Shown: positions 1 through 8,100 of the stretch, piece after piece | How positions within the stretch are numbered: position 1 is the first letter of the stretch | How the letters are laid out: every line of letters begins with the position of its first letter | DNA from: JANLWK01 sp031364505 | GTDB taxonomy: Bacteria; Eisenbacteria; RBG-16-71-46 | NCBI GenBank assembly: GCA_031364505.1 | Contig: JANLWK010000086.1 | Coordinates: 1 to 17,631 of the forward strand | DNA length: 17,631 bases | Direction of reading: 5' to 3' | Notes under the pieces: model-generated | Database searches by the model: none | What the model saw: only the letters and a program-made list of their open reading frames with translations | Told to the model about the DNA's origin: nothing | Position numbers and translations under genes: made by a program

Positions 1-2655
1 GATGCGCGTCTCGTACGCCCGAGGGCCGATGCGGTCGAAGTAGTCGCCCGCCGCGGGTGCGCCGCCGGCGCGCGCGAGCGTGTGCACGAGATACGCCTCG
101 GCCTCGTCGGCGAGGCTGACGCGCCGGTCCACGTGGCCGCCTTCGGCGTACACGTCGAGGATCGCGCGGAACGCATCCGCGGCGACCATGAACCGGTCGA
201 GGCTGAACCGCGACCACCCGAGCTTGTACAGCGCGATCACGCGCAGCGTCGTGTCGGCGCCTCCGGCGGCCTGCTCGTAGTATGGAATGCATTCGGCGTA
301 ACGATGGTCGGCGAAGCCCACGTCGCCGAGGCGGACGAACGCCTCCTGGCAGTAGCGCGACTGCGGGTGCTCGATGACGAGGCGCTCGAACATCGGCGTG
401 GCCGCCGGATCGGCGGCGTCGGCCATGATCGTGCCGGCGTTGAACATCACGGCGTCGAGGTGCTCGAATTCGGGGTCCTCCTCGAGCATCGTGCGGTAGA
501 TCGCGAGCGCGACGTTGCCGTCGAGCGTCGGCAGCGCCGGCGGCGTGCGTCCCGCGCGCGACGCCTCGACGAAGCGAGCCATCGCCTCGCGGAACGTCTG
601 GCGCGCCTGGATCATGCGCACGTCGGCGAGGCGGAAGCGCATCTCGCCGCGCTGGGCCGAGCCCGGGTGCGCGGCGAGGAAATCCTGAATCGACGCGATG
701 GCGGCCGCCCGTGCCCGCGTCGCCTCCGGGTCCTCGGGCGTGAAGTTCGAGGTGTCCGCCGCCGCCGCGGGGGTGCCGGCGTCGAGCCCGACGCTCGTGG
801 CATACGCGGACGCGGCGAGCCCGTAGTCGAGGCCCTCGCGCTCACCGCCCAGCGTTCCCAGCTCGAGTTCGGCGGCGGCGCGGGCGGTGCGCGTGCGCAG
901 GCCATCGAGTTCCGCCGCGAGCGAGTCGGCGGCCCGCGCCTCGCGCGACGAGCGCTGCTCGAGCAGGCGCAGCGAGTCCGGCATCACCGCGGCGAGGCTC
1001 GAGTCCACGGAGGCGCGCAGCCGCCGCGCCCACGCGAGCGTCGCACGGGCCGCCGAGTCGCCGGCGGCGGCGTGGTCGATGATGTGCGGCCGCCACGCCT
1101 CGGCGTACGAGCGGCCGATGAGTCCCGGCGCCTGGGCCGCGAGGCTCTCGGCGGCCGCGGCGAGGTCGAGCGCCAGCGATTGCTCGGCGCGGAGCACGGC
1201 ATCGGGCGACGGATAGCCGGCCGGCGTCTCGAGCGGGCGCAGCGGCAGCGGCCCGTCGAGATCGAAGTGACGCATGGCCGCCATCCACAGCCGCTGGTCG
1301 TCGGCGCGACGCACGATGTCGCCCACGCGCTCGATCACGCGCACGATGGACAGGTCGCGGACGAGGCGGAGCTGGTCGTCGACGGCGCCCAGCCGGGCGC
1401 GCAACGCATCGAGTGTGGCGGCGTGCGCGGCGATCGCCGACTCCTCGGCGTAGACGAGCCCGCTGCCGTACGCGTAGTACCGCCCGCGGGACTCCGCGTC
1501 GCGCCGGATGGCGTCGATTGCGGCATCGGTCCGCGCCAGCGCTTCATGCGCCTCGTCGGCGGCCGAGCGCGCATCGCCCAGCGCCGTCCACGCTTTGGCG
1601 GGCGGCGGCGCCACGGGCCAGCGCACGGCGGTCGCGCGACGCGGCGTATCGAGCGGCGCCGGCTCCGCGGATGGCTCGGCGGTGAGATCCGCGGCCGCCG
1701 CCGCGAGCCGTGCGGTCCATTCGCGCGACGGCGCCTCGTCCAGCAACACCGCGTCGGAGATCGCGGCGCCCGACGCCCACTGGGCCCACAGCACGTCGTA
1801 GTCGGCGTCGCGGATCCTTCGCCGCAGCGTGTCGGACTCGGCGTGCCAGTCGCGATCGGCACGCTCGTACAGCATGCGAGCCTCGGCCCATCGGCCGGCA
1901 TCCATGGACTGCGCGGCGAGGGCCGATAGCACCTCGCGCTCATCCGAGCGGTCGGCACCGTCCATCAGCAGCCGGGAAAGCATGCCGCGGCCCTCCGCCA
2001 CGTCGCCACGCTCGAGATCGATCAGGGCGTGGAGATGCCGTGCGCGACGAGCGTAGCGGCTGCCGGCGGGCACCTGCTCGAGCAGCGGGCGCGCGTCCTC
2101 GCCACGCTCCATCGCCTGTGTCGCGCGCTGCACGAGCGCGGCGCCGGCGAGGTCGTGGCCGAGTGCCGTCGATGGGTCGGCGGCGGCGGGGAGGGGGAGC
2201 GCGGACACCCCGCGCTCGGCGGCGACGAGGCGCAGCTCGAAGGCGAGCCAGTCCGTCCACGGCCCGCGCCGGTTCCACGCCGCGACCGACCGGGCCAGGC
2301 GTTCGAAGCGCGCGCGGTCGCCGAGTTCGAGGTACGCGTGGCCGAGCAGGAACGCGGCGCGCTCGGCGCCGGCGAAGCGCGGGGTCGCGAAGGCGAGCGG
2401 CTCGAGTTGTTCGACCACGCCGCGCAGGTTCGCGGCGTGCTGCTCCGCGGCGGCGCGGGCGAGTCGCATGTCCGCCGCGTCGCTCGAGTCGCGCGGGGTG
2501 GCGACGGCGCCCGGCCTCGCGGGCGCGGGCACCGGCGGCAGGGCACGCCGGTGGCGGCGGGCATGCGCGGGCGATGCCGCTCCCGCGAGGATCATCGCGG
2601 CGACGAGCGGCAGGACCAGCCGAGCCCTGCAGGACGTGTGCGCCTGGATCGACAT
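1..2655 (-). CDS. Large secreted TPR-type repeat protein, C-terminus beyond window
   Basis: This reading frame is open without a stop from the ATG at 2655 to the first base of the window, giving 885 codons with the C-terminus missing. GGAAGG lies about 5 nt before the ATG. Residues 1-32 form a signal peptide (hydrophobic LVLPLVAAMILAGAA, then a SPAHA-type cleavage site), so the protein is exported. The body is Ala/Arg/Glu/Leu-rich and helical. Segments near the window edge, such as YYEQAAGGADTTLRVIALYK followed by LGWSRFSLDRFMVAADAFRA, have the spacing of tetratricopeptide repeats. TPR proteins of this kind act as periplasmic scaffolds. It is the most distal visible gene of the long minus-strand operon, 17 bp after the coiled-coil gene. 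The exact family is not recognised; resemblance to scaffold proteins of envelope machines such as gliding or secretion complexes is inference only. Confidence 0.85.
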   Translation of the reverse strand, partial: MSIQAHTSCRARLVLPLVAAMILAGAASPAHARRHRRALPPVPAPARPGAVATPRDSSDAADMRLARAAAEQHAANLRGVVEQLEPLAFATPRFAGAERAAFLLGHAYLELGDRARFERLARSVAAWNRRGPWTDWLAFELRLVAAERGVSALPLPAAADPSTALGHDLAGAALVQRATQAMERGEDARPLLEQVPAGSRYARRARHLHALIDLERGDVAEGRGMLSRLLMDGADRSDEREVLSALAAQSMDAGRWAEARMLYERADRDWHAESDTLRRRIRDADYDVLWAQWASGAAISDAVLLDEAPSREWTARLAAAAADLTAEPSAEPAPLDTPRRATAVRWPVAPPPAKAWTALGDARSAADEAHEALARTDAAIDAIRRDAESRGRYYAYGSGLVYAEESAIAAHAATLDALRARLGAVDDQLRLVRDLSIVRVIERVGDIVRRADDQRLWMAAMRHFDLDGPLPLRPLETPAGYPSPDAVLRAEQSLALDLAAAAESLAAQAPGLIGRSYAEAWRPHIIDHAAAGDSAARATLAWARRLRASVDSSLAAVMPDSLRLLEQRSSREARAADSLAAELDGLRTRTARAAAELELGTLGGEREGLDYGLAASAYATSVGLDAGTPAAAADTSNFTPEDPEATRARAAAIASIQDFLAAHPGSAQRGEMRFRLADVRMIQARQTFREAMARFVEASRAGRTPPALPTLDGNVALAIYRTMLEEDPEFEHLDAVMFNAGTIMADAADPAATPMFERLVIEHPQSRYCQEAFVRLGDVGFADHRYAECIPYYEQAAGGADTTLRVIALYKLGWSRFSLDRFMVAADAFRAILDVYAEGGHVDRRVSLADEAEAYLVHTLARAGGAPAAGDYFDRIGPRAYETRI

Positions 2656-2672
2656 CCGAGCCTTCCGGCGGG

Positions 2673-3500
2673 TCAGGGAGCCTGTGCGTCGTTGAGCCGG
2701 CTGGTGGCGCGAAGGCCGACGGCGCCGTCGCCGGCTTCGACCGACGACACGTCGAGGCGCAGCAGCGTGAGACGGTCGCGCGCCGGGTCGAGCGTCACGT
2801 ACCCGGCGTCCCCGGCCGCGGTGCCAACACCGGGAAGGGCGATCCGGACCAACTGCTCGCGCGGCTCGATGTAGGCGTGGAGTACTTGTACCGCGCCGCC
2901 CGTGCGCAGCGCCTCGCGCTGGGCGTCGGTGAGCATCACCGTCACCGACGAGCTGTCGTCGAGCGCCAGTGCGACCGACGACAGCGAAACGCTCTTCGGG
3001 TACCCACTCAGCACCACGGCCAGCGCCGTGCGCTGGTCGCCGGTGAAGTCGCGCTGCAGCAGCGCGAGCCGCACGCGCTGGTCGTCGAGCAGGCGGTCGA
3101 ACTGCGCGAGCTGCGCCTCGAGCTGGCCCAGCTCGGTGACGCTCGCCAGCAGCTCGCGCTTCCGCCGCTCGGCCTCGGCGAGCGCCACCGAGTCGCGGGC
3201 GGCCGTCGCGTGCGACAGGAGATCGCGATACGCCATGAAGCGCGGATCGATCGCCACGGCACTGCCGCCGCGCGCGATCGCGCGCTGGCGCGTGGCGTCG
3301 AGGGCGGCACGGAGGAAGTCGCGGTTCTCTTTCAGGAACCGAAGCGTTCCCGGCCGCTCGGCGCGCGGCTTCACGCGCTCGACGCGGACCTCGGTCTCGG
3401 GAGCCGCCGCCAGCGCGAGCGTGGCCGCGGCGAGCAGTACCGGCAGGGCCATCAGGGCGCGCAGGCGCGCGGGTGTGAACGTGCGTCGCAGGGCATCCAT
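2673..3500 (-). CDS. Secreted coiled-coil protein of unknown function
   Basis: A 275-residue exported protein. Residues 1-33 are a signal peptide (Arg-rich n-region, then LMALPVLLAAATLALAAA). Residues about 95-150 are a strongly charged helix with heptad-like leucines (EAERRKRELLASVTELGQLE and following), predicted as a coiled coil. Residues about 170-260 are beta-rich (VSLSSVALALDD, VTVMLTDAQ, VQVLHAYIEP). I chose ATG 3500 because AAAGGA lies about 8 nt upstream. ATG 3509 would overlap the preceding stop as ATGA but has AAAGG directly against it, which is too close. The coiled coil next to a TPR protein and an SH3-barrel protein suggests an envelope structural part. No family is recognised, and no catalytic motif is visible. 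Confidence 0.82.
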   Translation of the reverse strand: MDALRRTFTPARLRALMALPVLLAAATLALAAAPETEVRVERVKPRAERPGTLRFLKENRDFLRAALDATRQRAIARGGSAVAIDPRFMAYRDLLSHATAARDSVALAEAERRKRELLASVTELGQLEAQLAQFDRLLDDQRVRLALLQRDFTGDQRTALAVVLSGYPKSVSLSSVALALDDSSSVTVMLTDAQREALRTGGAVQVLHAYIEPREQLVRIALPGVGTAAGDAGYVTLDPARDRLTLLRLDVSSVEAGDGAVGLRATSRLNDAQAP

Positions 3501-3505
3501 GCCGG

Positions 3506-4111
3506 TCATCCTTTCCACGTCTTGCGTACGCTGCCGTCGATCGCGTCCACCACGACGAACAGCGACGGCTGGTTCGGCGCCGTGTAGACGAGCGTCCACG
3601 TCGTGCCGTCGGGATGGGTGTCGTCGAACACGCCGCGCATGAGCAGCATCGTGCTCAGGCGCCGCTTAGGGCCCTGCGCCCCCGCGCGCCCGACGTCGCG
3701 CTCGACCTCGCGGTCGGCGGCGCGCCGCGCGACTCCGCTGTCGACCCATGTGCCGGGGACCGGCGGCGCCTCGAACGCCATCGCGAGGGTCTCGGCCCGG
3801 ACGATGCGGCCGTCGCGCACCGAATACGCGCGCGCCTTGCGCAGCGTCGACGAGGTGAACAGGTAGCCCCACCGCGTCGCGGCGCCCGTCTCGTCCATCG
3901 GGTCGTCGTTCTCGATGTAGATGAGCCGCGCGTCGGGCGCCCACGACCGCGCCGCGGCGAGTGCCAAGTCGAGCCCGGCGCGGGCCCCGGCGGGGGTGTG
4001 GTCCGCGCGCGCCGCGGGCGCAACGCACGCGAGCGTCAGCACGATCGCGAGTGCCGCCATCGGCAGGGCGACCGGCCCCCGCGCGTCGAATCGGAACATC
4101 GTGTTCGGCAT
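3506..4111 (-). CDS. Small exported protein, PepSY-like C-terminal part
   Basis: 201 residues starting at ATG 4111, with a strong AGGAGG about 6 nt upstream. Residues 12-36 form a signal peptide (VALPMAALAIVLTLACVAPAARA). The body has alternating beta segments: RLIYIENDD near 62-70, GYLFTSSTLRKARAYSVRDG near 82-101, and WTLVYTAPNQPSLFVVVDAIDG-type residues near 172-193. This ending, a Trp-x-Leu-x-Tyr strand followed by a Val-rich strand and Asp-Ala-x-x-Gly, resembles PepSY or PepSY-like domains, which occur in exported proteins and membrane reductases. The family assignment is a guess from pattern. It lies 10 bp after the SH3-barrel gene and adjoins the coiled-coil gene, so it should be co-translated with them. 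Confidence 0.82.
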   Translation of the reverse strand: MPNTMFRFDARGPVALPMAALAIVLTLACVAPAARADHTPAGARAGLDLALAAARSWAPDARLIYIENDDPMDETGAATRWGYLFTSSTLRKARAYSVRDGRIVRAETLAMAFEAPPVPGTWVDSGVARRAADREVERDVGRAGAQGPKRRLSTMLLMRGVFDDTHPDGTTWTLVYTAPNQPSLFVVVDAIDGSVRKTWKG

Positions 4112-4121
4112 CGGCGTCCTC

Positions 4122-5027
4122 CTAGAAGAGCAGCAGCGTGCCCAGGCTGAATTCGATGTTGTTGTTGCGGCGGCGCGCGTGGTCCGACCCCGACTCGAAG
4201 CGGTAGTCGCGCACCTCCCAGCGCACGGCGGAGCGCTTGGACAGGAACAGCGTCGTGCCGGCGCCGAAGTTGAACGAGGACTCCGACTCGCCCTGCATGA
4301 TCGCCGAGCCGACGCCGGCGCTGAGGTACGGCACCATCTGGCGCCCGGGCATCAATTCGTACGTGGCGGCCAGCTGGTAGAACAGCATCGGGAAGTCTTC
4401 GGACTCGAGCGTGAGGCCGAACAGCGACTCCACGATCTCGGCCGGCCGGTGGACGTGCGTCCACGCGAGTCCGCCTTCCACCTGCACGCGATCGAACACG
4501 TAGTAGCCGAGCCGGCCGCCGAGCACGAGCGAGTTGGACTTGCGATCGAACGAATAGCCGCCCGTGTACGCGCTCAGAACGAAGCTGCCGGTGCGGGCGT
4601 ACAGCTTGGGGTTGGGCCGGAACTCGAGATCCGACAGGTCGTCGAACTCCTTGCACAGCGACGCGTGGACCCAGCCGGTCTCGGTCTCGGACAGCCGCAC
4701 GCCGTACCAGTCGCCGCGCTTCGCGAGCACCACGAACTCGGACCTGCTCGGGAACACGCCGGCGATCGAATACGACTCGCCGGGTCCCGAGCGCACGACG
4801 TTGCGGTGGCCGCCGACCAGCCGCACCATGCGGACGGCCGTCACTCGTACGTTGGCCGTGCGCGACGGCGGGGGCAGCGGGGATTCGGCCGGGCCGGCCG
4901 CCGAGTCCTGTGGCGCCGGCGCCGCGGCCGACGTCGAGTCGGACGGGTCGGCCGCCGCTCCACCGGCGACGAGCGCGAGCAGCAGCGTCGCGATGCCGAG
5001 CCGGACACGCGCCTTCGAATGCTTCAT
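4122..5027 (-). CDS. SH3-domain outer-membrane beta-barrel protein
   Basis: 301 residues from ATG 5027, with AAGGA 7 nt upstream. Residues 1-26 are a signal peptide, followed by a Pro/Ser/Ala-rich linker to about residue 58. Residues 70-125 match a bacterial SH3 (SH3b) fold: NVVRSGPGESYSIAGVF, then FVVLAKRGDWYGVRL and GWVHASL, the last being the usual final strand. Residues about 143-301 are amphipathic strands of an outer-membrane barrel (LVLGGRLGYYVFDRVQVEGG, VPYLSAGVGSAIM, FNFGAGTTLFL) ending in Leu-Leu-Leu-Phe. A terminal Phe is the usual signal for BAM-dependent insertion. SH3b domains usually bind peptide or cell-wall stems, so the protein could tie the outer membrane to peptidoglycan. 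A similar barrel family is known from myxobacterial envelope proteins, but I cannot confirm membership. Confidence 0.85.
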   Translation of the reverse strand: MKHSKARVRLGIATLLLALVAGGAAADPSDSTSAAAPAPQDSAAGPAESPLPPPSRTANVRVTAVRMVRLVGGHRNVVRSGPGESYSIAGVFPSRSEFVVLAKRGDWYGVRLSETETGWVHASLCKEFDDLSDLEFRPNPKLYARTGSFVLSAYTGGYSFDRKSNSLVLGGRLGYYVFDRVQVEGGLAWTHVHRPAEIVESLFGLTLESEDFPMLFYQLAATYELMPGRQMVPYLSAGVGSAIMQGESESSFNFGAGTTLFLSKRSAVRWEVRDYRFESGSDHARRRNNNIEFSLGTLLLF

Positions 5028-5040
5028 CGTGACATCCTTT

Positions 5041-5718
5041 TCACCGCCCGCCGAACGTGCGGGCCAGCCCCAGGCGCGCGTTCCATTCCTGGAATCGCTC
5101 GCGCTTCGTGATCACTGCGCCGCCGCTGCGGTGCGCCGTGTCCATGCTCATGAATTGCGTTTCGACGTCGAAGCCCGCCGTCCACGGCCCGGCGACGGCG
5201 CGCCGCAGGGCGAGGCCGCCGCCGCCGTCCCAGGTATCGACCGGTGACAGTGCGACGGGGATGTCGCCGCCCGATGTCGTCACCGTGACGTGGTCGGGCG
5301 CGTAACCGAGATGGCGCCGGCCCACGCTGGCGCATGCGTCGAGCCCGATGCCCGCGAAGCCGAACAGGCGCATCCGCGCGACCAGGTCGACGCTGGTGCT
5401 GCGCACCGTGGGATCGGGCGTGTCCGCGGAATCGATGTGCTGGGCCGTGCGCGCCTGCCACACGCGAAGGCCGGCCCCCCAGGGGCCGATGCCGGCGACG
5501 GCCTGCGCGCCGAGTCCCATGCGCGGATCGACGTTCCAGGCGTAGTCCGACAGATGCGTGTCGAATCGAGTGGCGCCCGTCAGCGCCTCGACCGAGACCC
5601 AGCCCGGCGTGAGCGCGTGCGCGGCGTGCGGAGCCGATGCCAGCACCGAGCCGGCGAGTCCCAGCATCCCCACGGTGCGCGCGACCGGGCGCCTCCCTGC
5701 GACCCGTGCGCGGGTCAT
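5041..5718 (-). CDS. Exported beta-rich, probable outer-membrane protein
   Basis: 225 residues from ATG 5718. The ATG overlaps the stop of the lipoprotein gene upstream as ATGA, and GGGAG lies 6 nt before it. Residues 1-36 are a long signal peptide (Arg-rich start, then TVGMLGLAGSVLASAPHAAHA). The mature part has short Gly-rich alternating strands such as GLGAQAVAGIGPWGAGLRVW and MRLFGFAGIGLDACASVGRR, as in beta-barrels. The C-terminus (GLARTFGGR) lacks a terminal aromatic residue, so an outer-membrane location is likely but not shown. Thirteen base pairs separate it from the SH3-barrel gene. No family is recognised. Confidence 0.78.
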   Translation of the reverse strand: MTRARVAGRRPVARTVGMLGLAGSVLASAPHAAHALTPGWVSVEALTGATRFDTHLSDYAWNVDPRMGLGAQAVAGIGPWGAGLRVWQARTAQHIDSADTPDPTVRSTSVDLVARMRLFGFAGIGLDACASVGRRHLGYAPDHVTVTTSGGDIPVALSPVDTWDGGGGLALRRAVAGPWTAGFDVETQFMSMDTAHRSGGAVITKRERFQEWNARLGLARTFGGR

Positions 5719-6401
5719 CGACCGCTCCCGCGGACGGTCCGGAGACCGCTCCTGCGGACGGTCCAGATCGCGCTCCCGGGCGCGCCGCCAGGCGCGCTCC
5801 CGAGTTCCATCCCGATCGGCAGCACCTGCCGCTCGGACGAGATGAACGGCGTGATGACGATCGAGTCGGCGCCGCTCGCCAACTCCATGCGCTCGCCGCT
5901 GCCGAGGTAGCACAGCAGGAACAGGCGCGAGCCGGCCGAGTCGGCGGCGGCCGCGTCGAACGTCAGCTCGAGGGGCTGGATCAGGTGGTCCCAGCCCGTC
6001 ACGGCGCGCGTCGCGCGTCCCAGGGAACGCGAGCCGGCGAGCACCGCGTCGATACCCTCGGCCATCGGGACGCGCGGCGCGTCGGGGCGGATGTCGACCG
6101 TGCCCAGCGAATCCGCGACGCGCAGCTCCGCCACCGCGAAGCCCGTGAGCACCGCGCGGTACGTCACCGTGGCGTGCATCGTGATGGTCTGGGTCCCCGC
6201 CGGCATCACCTGGCCGGGAGTCAGGCTCGCACTCTTGAGGTCGACGCGCGTCCAGCGGTCCTCGATCTCGGGCGCGTCGAAGCAGCCCGAGATCGCCACC
6301 GCGGCGAGAGCGAGCAGCAGCACCCACGCCGTGCGCGTGGCGCGCATTGCAAACGATGCGCTTCGGGACGAGGACGTGATGCGTCGGGTCATGCGCTCCA
6401 T
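5715..6401 (-). CDS. Lipoprotein of unknown function
   Basis: 228 residues if the ATG at 6401 is used. ATG 6347 would give a cleaner lipoprotein signal (MRATRTAWVLLLALAAVAIS followed by Gly-Cys), and neither start has a strong ribosome binding site, so the N-terminus is uncertain. The lipobox A-I-S-G-C puts the lipidated Cys at residue 40 of the longer form. The mature part is beta-rich: DRWTRVDLKSASLTPGQ, TITMHATVTYRAVLTG, AVAELRVADSLG, LELTFDAAA and RLFLLCYLGSGERMEL. The protein ends in a duplicated Arg/Ser/Gly octapeptide caused by a 24-bp DNA repeat. Its stop overlaps the next start as ATGA. The NHL-protein gene precedes it by 13 bp. No family is recognised; an adhesin-like or accessory surface role would be a guess. 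Confidence 0.8.
   Translation of the reverse strand: MERMTRRITSSSRSASFAMRATRTAWVLLLALAAVAISGCFDAPEIEDRWTRVDLKSASLTPGQVMPAGTQTITMHATVTYRAVLTGFAVAELRVADSLGTVDIRPDAPRVPMAEGIDAVLAGSRSLGRATRAVTGWDHLIQPLELTFDAAAADSAGSRLFLLCYLGSGERMELASGADSIVITPFISSERQVLPIGMELGSAPGGAPGSAIWTVRRSGLRTVRGSGR
5721..5764. repeat. 24-bp-period direct repeat at a gene junction
   Basis: ACCGCTCCCGCGGACGGTCC at 5721-5740 recurs at 5745-5764 with one difference (19 of 20 identical), a period of 24 bp or eight codons. On the minus strand it encodes the repeated tail TVRRSGLR/TVRGSGR of the lipoprotein at 5715-6401. It also places a GGGAG/AGGAG ribosome-binding-site-like segment twice, just before the start of the next gene at 5718. 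Confidence 0.85.
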
Positions 6402-6414
6402 CTCTGGTGCCGCC

Positions 6415-8070
6415 CTAGCGGGCGAGCACGAGCCTCTGCGTCAGCTGGCGACCCTGCGCGCGCAGCCGGACGAAATAGACGCCGGGCGCCACGCGCGATC
6501 CGCGGTCGCCGGTGCCGTCCCACACCACCTCGTTGCGGCCGGGCGCGAACGGCTCGTCGAACCGGCGCACGAGGCGGCCGGCCGAGTCGTAGAGCCGCAG
6601 CGTCACGGCCGACCCATCGCCCTTCGGCAGCACGAACGCGATCCGCGATGCCGCGACCACGGGGTTGGGGCTTCCGCCGAGCAGCATCGCGACGTCCGGC
6701 AGCGACGCGATGCCGCCGCTGACGCGGAACGCGGTGCTCGCCGAGGCCGGCGCGCCGCCCGCGTAGCGTGACGCGGCGTTCACGCGCAGCACCACGTCGC
6801 TCGCGCCGGCGACCGCTGCGACATCGGCGTCCGACAGCGTGAGCGTGTGCGCTCCCGCGCCGAGTGGGCCCGCGTCGCGGCGCGCGAGCGAGCGGCCGGT
6901 CGCGGCGTCGACGAGCTCGAGCGTCACCCGTGCCGGGTCGGTCAGCGTGAACCGAGCGGCGGGCGTCTGGCCCTCGACAATCGCCAGGTCCGCGACATCG
7001 ACGCCAAGGCTCCACTGGCGCACGCCGCTGACGTCGGACCACTGGTCGACCGAGATCGCCGCCGCGCGTGCCTCACGCGTGACGCGGCCGGAGCGGTGGT
7101 CGCGCACCGTGAAGAACGGCATGCGGAAGCTGCGCGGGCGCGTGAGCCCCGCGCGCAGCTCGGCGAGCGGGCTCATCGACGCGTCGAACTTGCGCACGAG
7201 CCCGAGGTTGGGGGCCGCGGCGTACAGGTTGCCCCAAGTGTCGGTGTCGAGCGACGTGACGAGGTCGGCGCCGTCGTCGGCCGCGGCCACCCACGTCAGC
7301 CGGCCGGCGTCGTTGCGCAGCCGGACGAGGCGGCGCGTGTGCGCGTCGGCGACGTACACGTCGTTCGTGCTCGCGCCGTTGGCCCGCCCGGCGGTGATCG
7401 CCATCGGTCCGGCGAAGCAGCCGGCGCCGCTGCCGAGCGTTCCGATCGAGCCGCGCAGCGTGGCGCCTGCCTCGCCGGGGGCGCCGAGCGCGTACGCGAG
7501 CACCCGGTTCATGCCGGTGTCGGCGACGTACAGCCAGTCGTCGCCCGCAACGAACGGCGTGCCGCCGTCGGAGTAGCTCACGTCGAACGGGCCGCCGAGC
7601 CCGGCGATCTCGAACTGCGGGACGAGGACCATCTCGCCGTACTCGGTCGTGGCCTGGAGCACCACGACGCGGCGGTTGCCGGCGTCGGCGACGTAGACGC
7701 GGTTTCGCTCGTCCACGGCGAGCCCGCGCGGATTCGCGAGCCGGCCGAGCGGCTGGCCCGCGCCGTCGTATGCCTTGAGCGAGCGCCCCATCTCGCCGTA
7801 GACGAGCCGGTTCCACGCTGGATCCGACACGATCTGGAACGTTCGCGTCTCGACGTACGGGAAGACGGCATAGATGTCGACGCTGCCCAGCGTCACCGTG
7901 GCGTACGGGTTCTTGAACAGGTCGCGCCCGACGTGCTCGCGGGCCACGCCGCGGGTCAGCGCATCGAGCCCCCAGTCGGGGGCGATGCGCGCGGGCGCGA
8001 ACGTCGTCGCGCCGGCGCTCGCCGCGGTGATCAGCGTCAGACTCGAGATCAGGATCAGCGTGCGTCGCAC
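6415..8070 (-). CDS. Secreted NHL-repeat protein with FlgD-Ig-like C-terminal domain
   Basis: 551 residues. I chose GTG 8070 because GGAGG lies 8 nt upstream; an ATG at 8094 has no ribosome binding site. Residues 1-20 are a signal peptide (LILISSLTLITAASAGA). Residues about 110-300 carry NHL propeller repeats: LANPRGLAVDERNRVYVADA with GNRRVVVLQ, DDWLYVADTGMNRVLAYAL, NDVYVADAHTRRLVRLR and TDTWGNLYAAAPNLGLVRKF. Residues about 380-450 look like an Ig-like strand region. Residues about 468-551 are a FlgD-Ig-like module (NPVVAASRIAFVLP, VTLRLYDSAGRLVRRF, WDGTGDRGSRVAPGVYFVRL) ending in QRLVLAR. Such C-terminal modules are common on surface or secreted proteins of FCB-type bacteria. The propeller probably binds a partner or ligand; no catalytic site is visible. 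Confidence 0.9.
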   Translation of the reverse strand: MRRTLILISSLTLITAASAGATTFAPARIAPDWGLDALTRGVAREHVGRDLFKNPYATVTLGSVDIYAVFPYVETRTFQIVSDPAWNRLVYGEMGRSLKAYDGAGQPLGRLANPRGLAVDERNRVYVADAGNRRVVVLQATTEYGEMVLVPQFEIAGLGGPFDVSYSDGGTPFVAGDDWLYVADTGMNRVLAYALGAPGEAGATLRGSIGTLGSGAGCFAGPMAITAGRANGASTNDVYVADAHTRRLVRLRNDAGRLTWVAAADDGADLVTSLDTDTWGNLYAAAPNLGLVRKFDASMSPLAELRAGLTRPRSFRMPFFTVRDHRSGRVTREARAAAISVDQWSDVSGVRQWSLGVDVADLAIVEGQTPAARFTLTDPARVTLELVDAATGRSLARRDAGPLGAGAHTLTLSDADVAAVAGASDVVLRVNAASRYAGGAPASASTAFRVSGGIASLPDVAMLLGGSPNPVVAASRIAFVLPKGDGSAVTLRLYDSAGRLVRRFDEPFAPGRNEVVWDGTGDRGSRVAPGVYFVRLRAQGRQLTQRLVLAR

Positions 8071-8100
8071 AGGCAGGTCCTCCGGTTCGGCCATCCCGGG

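Noticed and set aside
82..1929. 615-codon plus-strand open frame opposite the TPR gene
   Set aside because: It is exactly codon-aligned antisense to the TPR frame. Its product is Arg/Gly/Val-rich with no signal or fold, and stops are rare in GC-rich DNA. The minus-strand frame has a signal peptide, a ribosome binding site and repeats.
1710..3587. 625-codon plus-strand open frame across two minus-strand genes
   Set aside because: It is Arg/Pro/Ala-rich without structure and spans the junction between the TPR and coiled-coil genes, both of which have good starts on the other strand.
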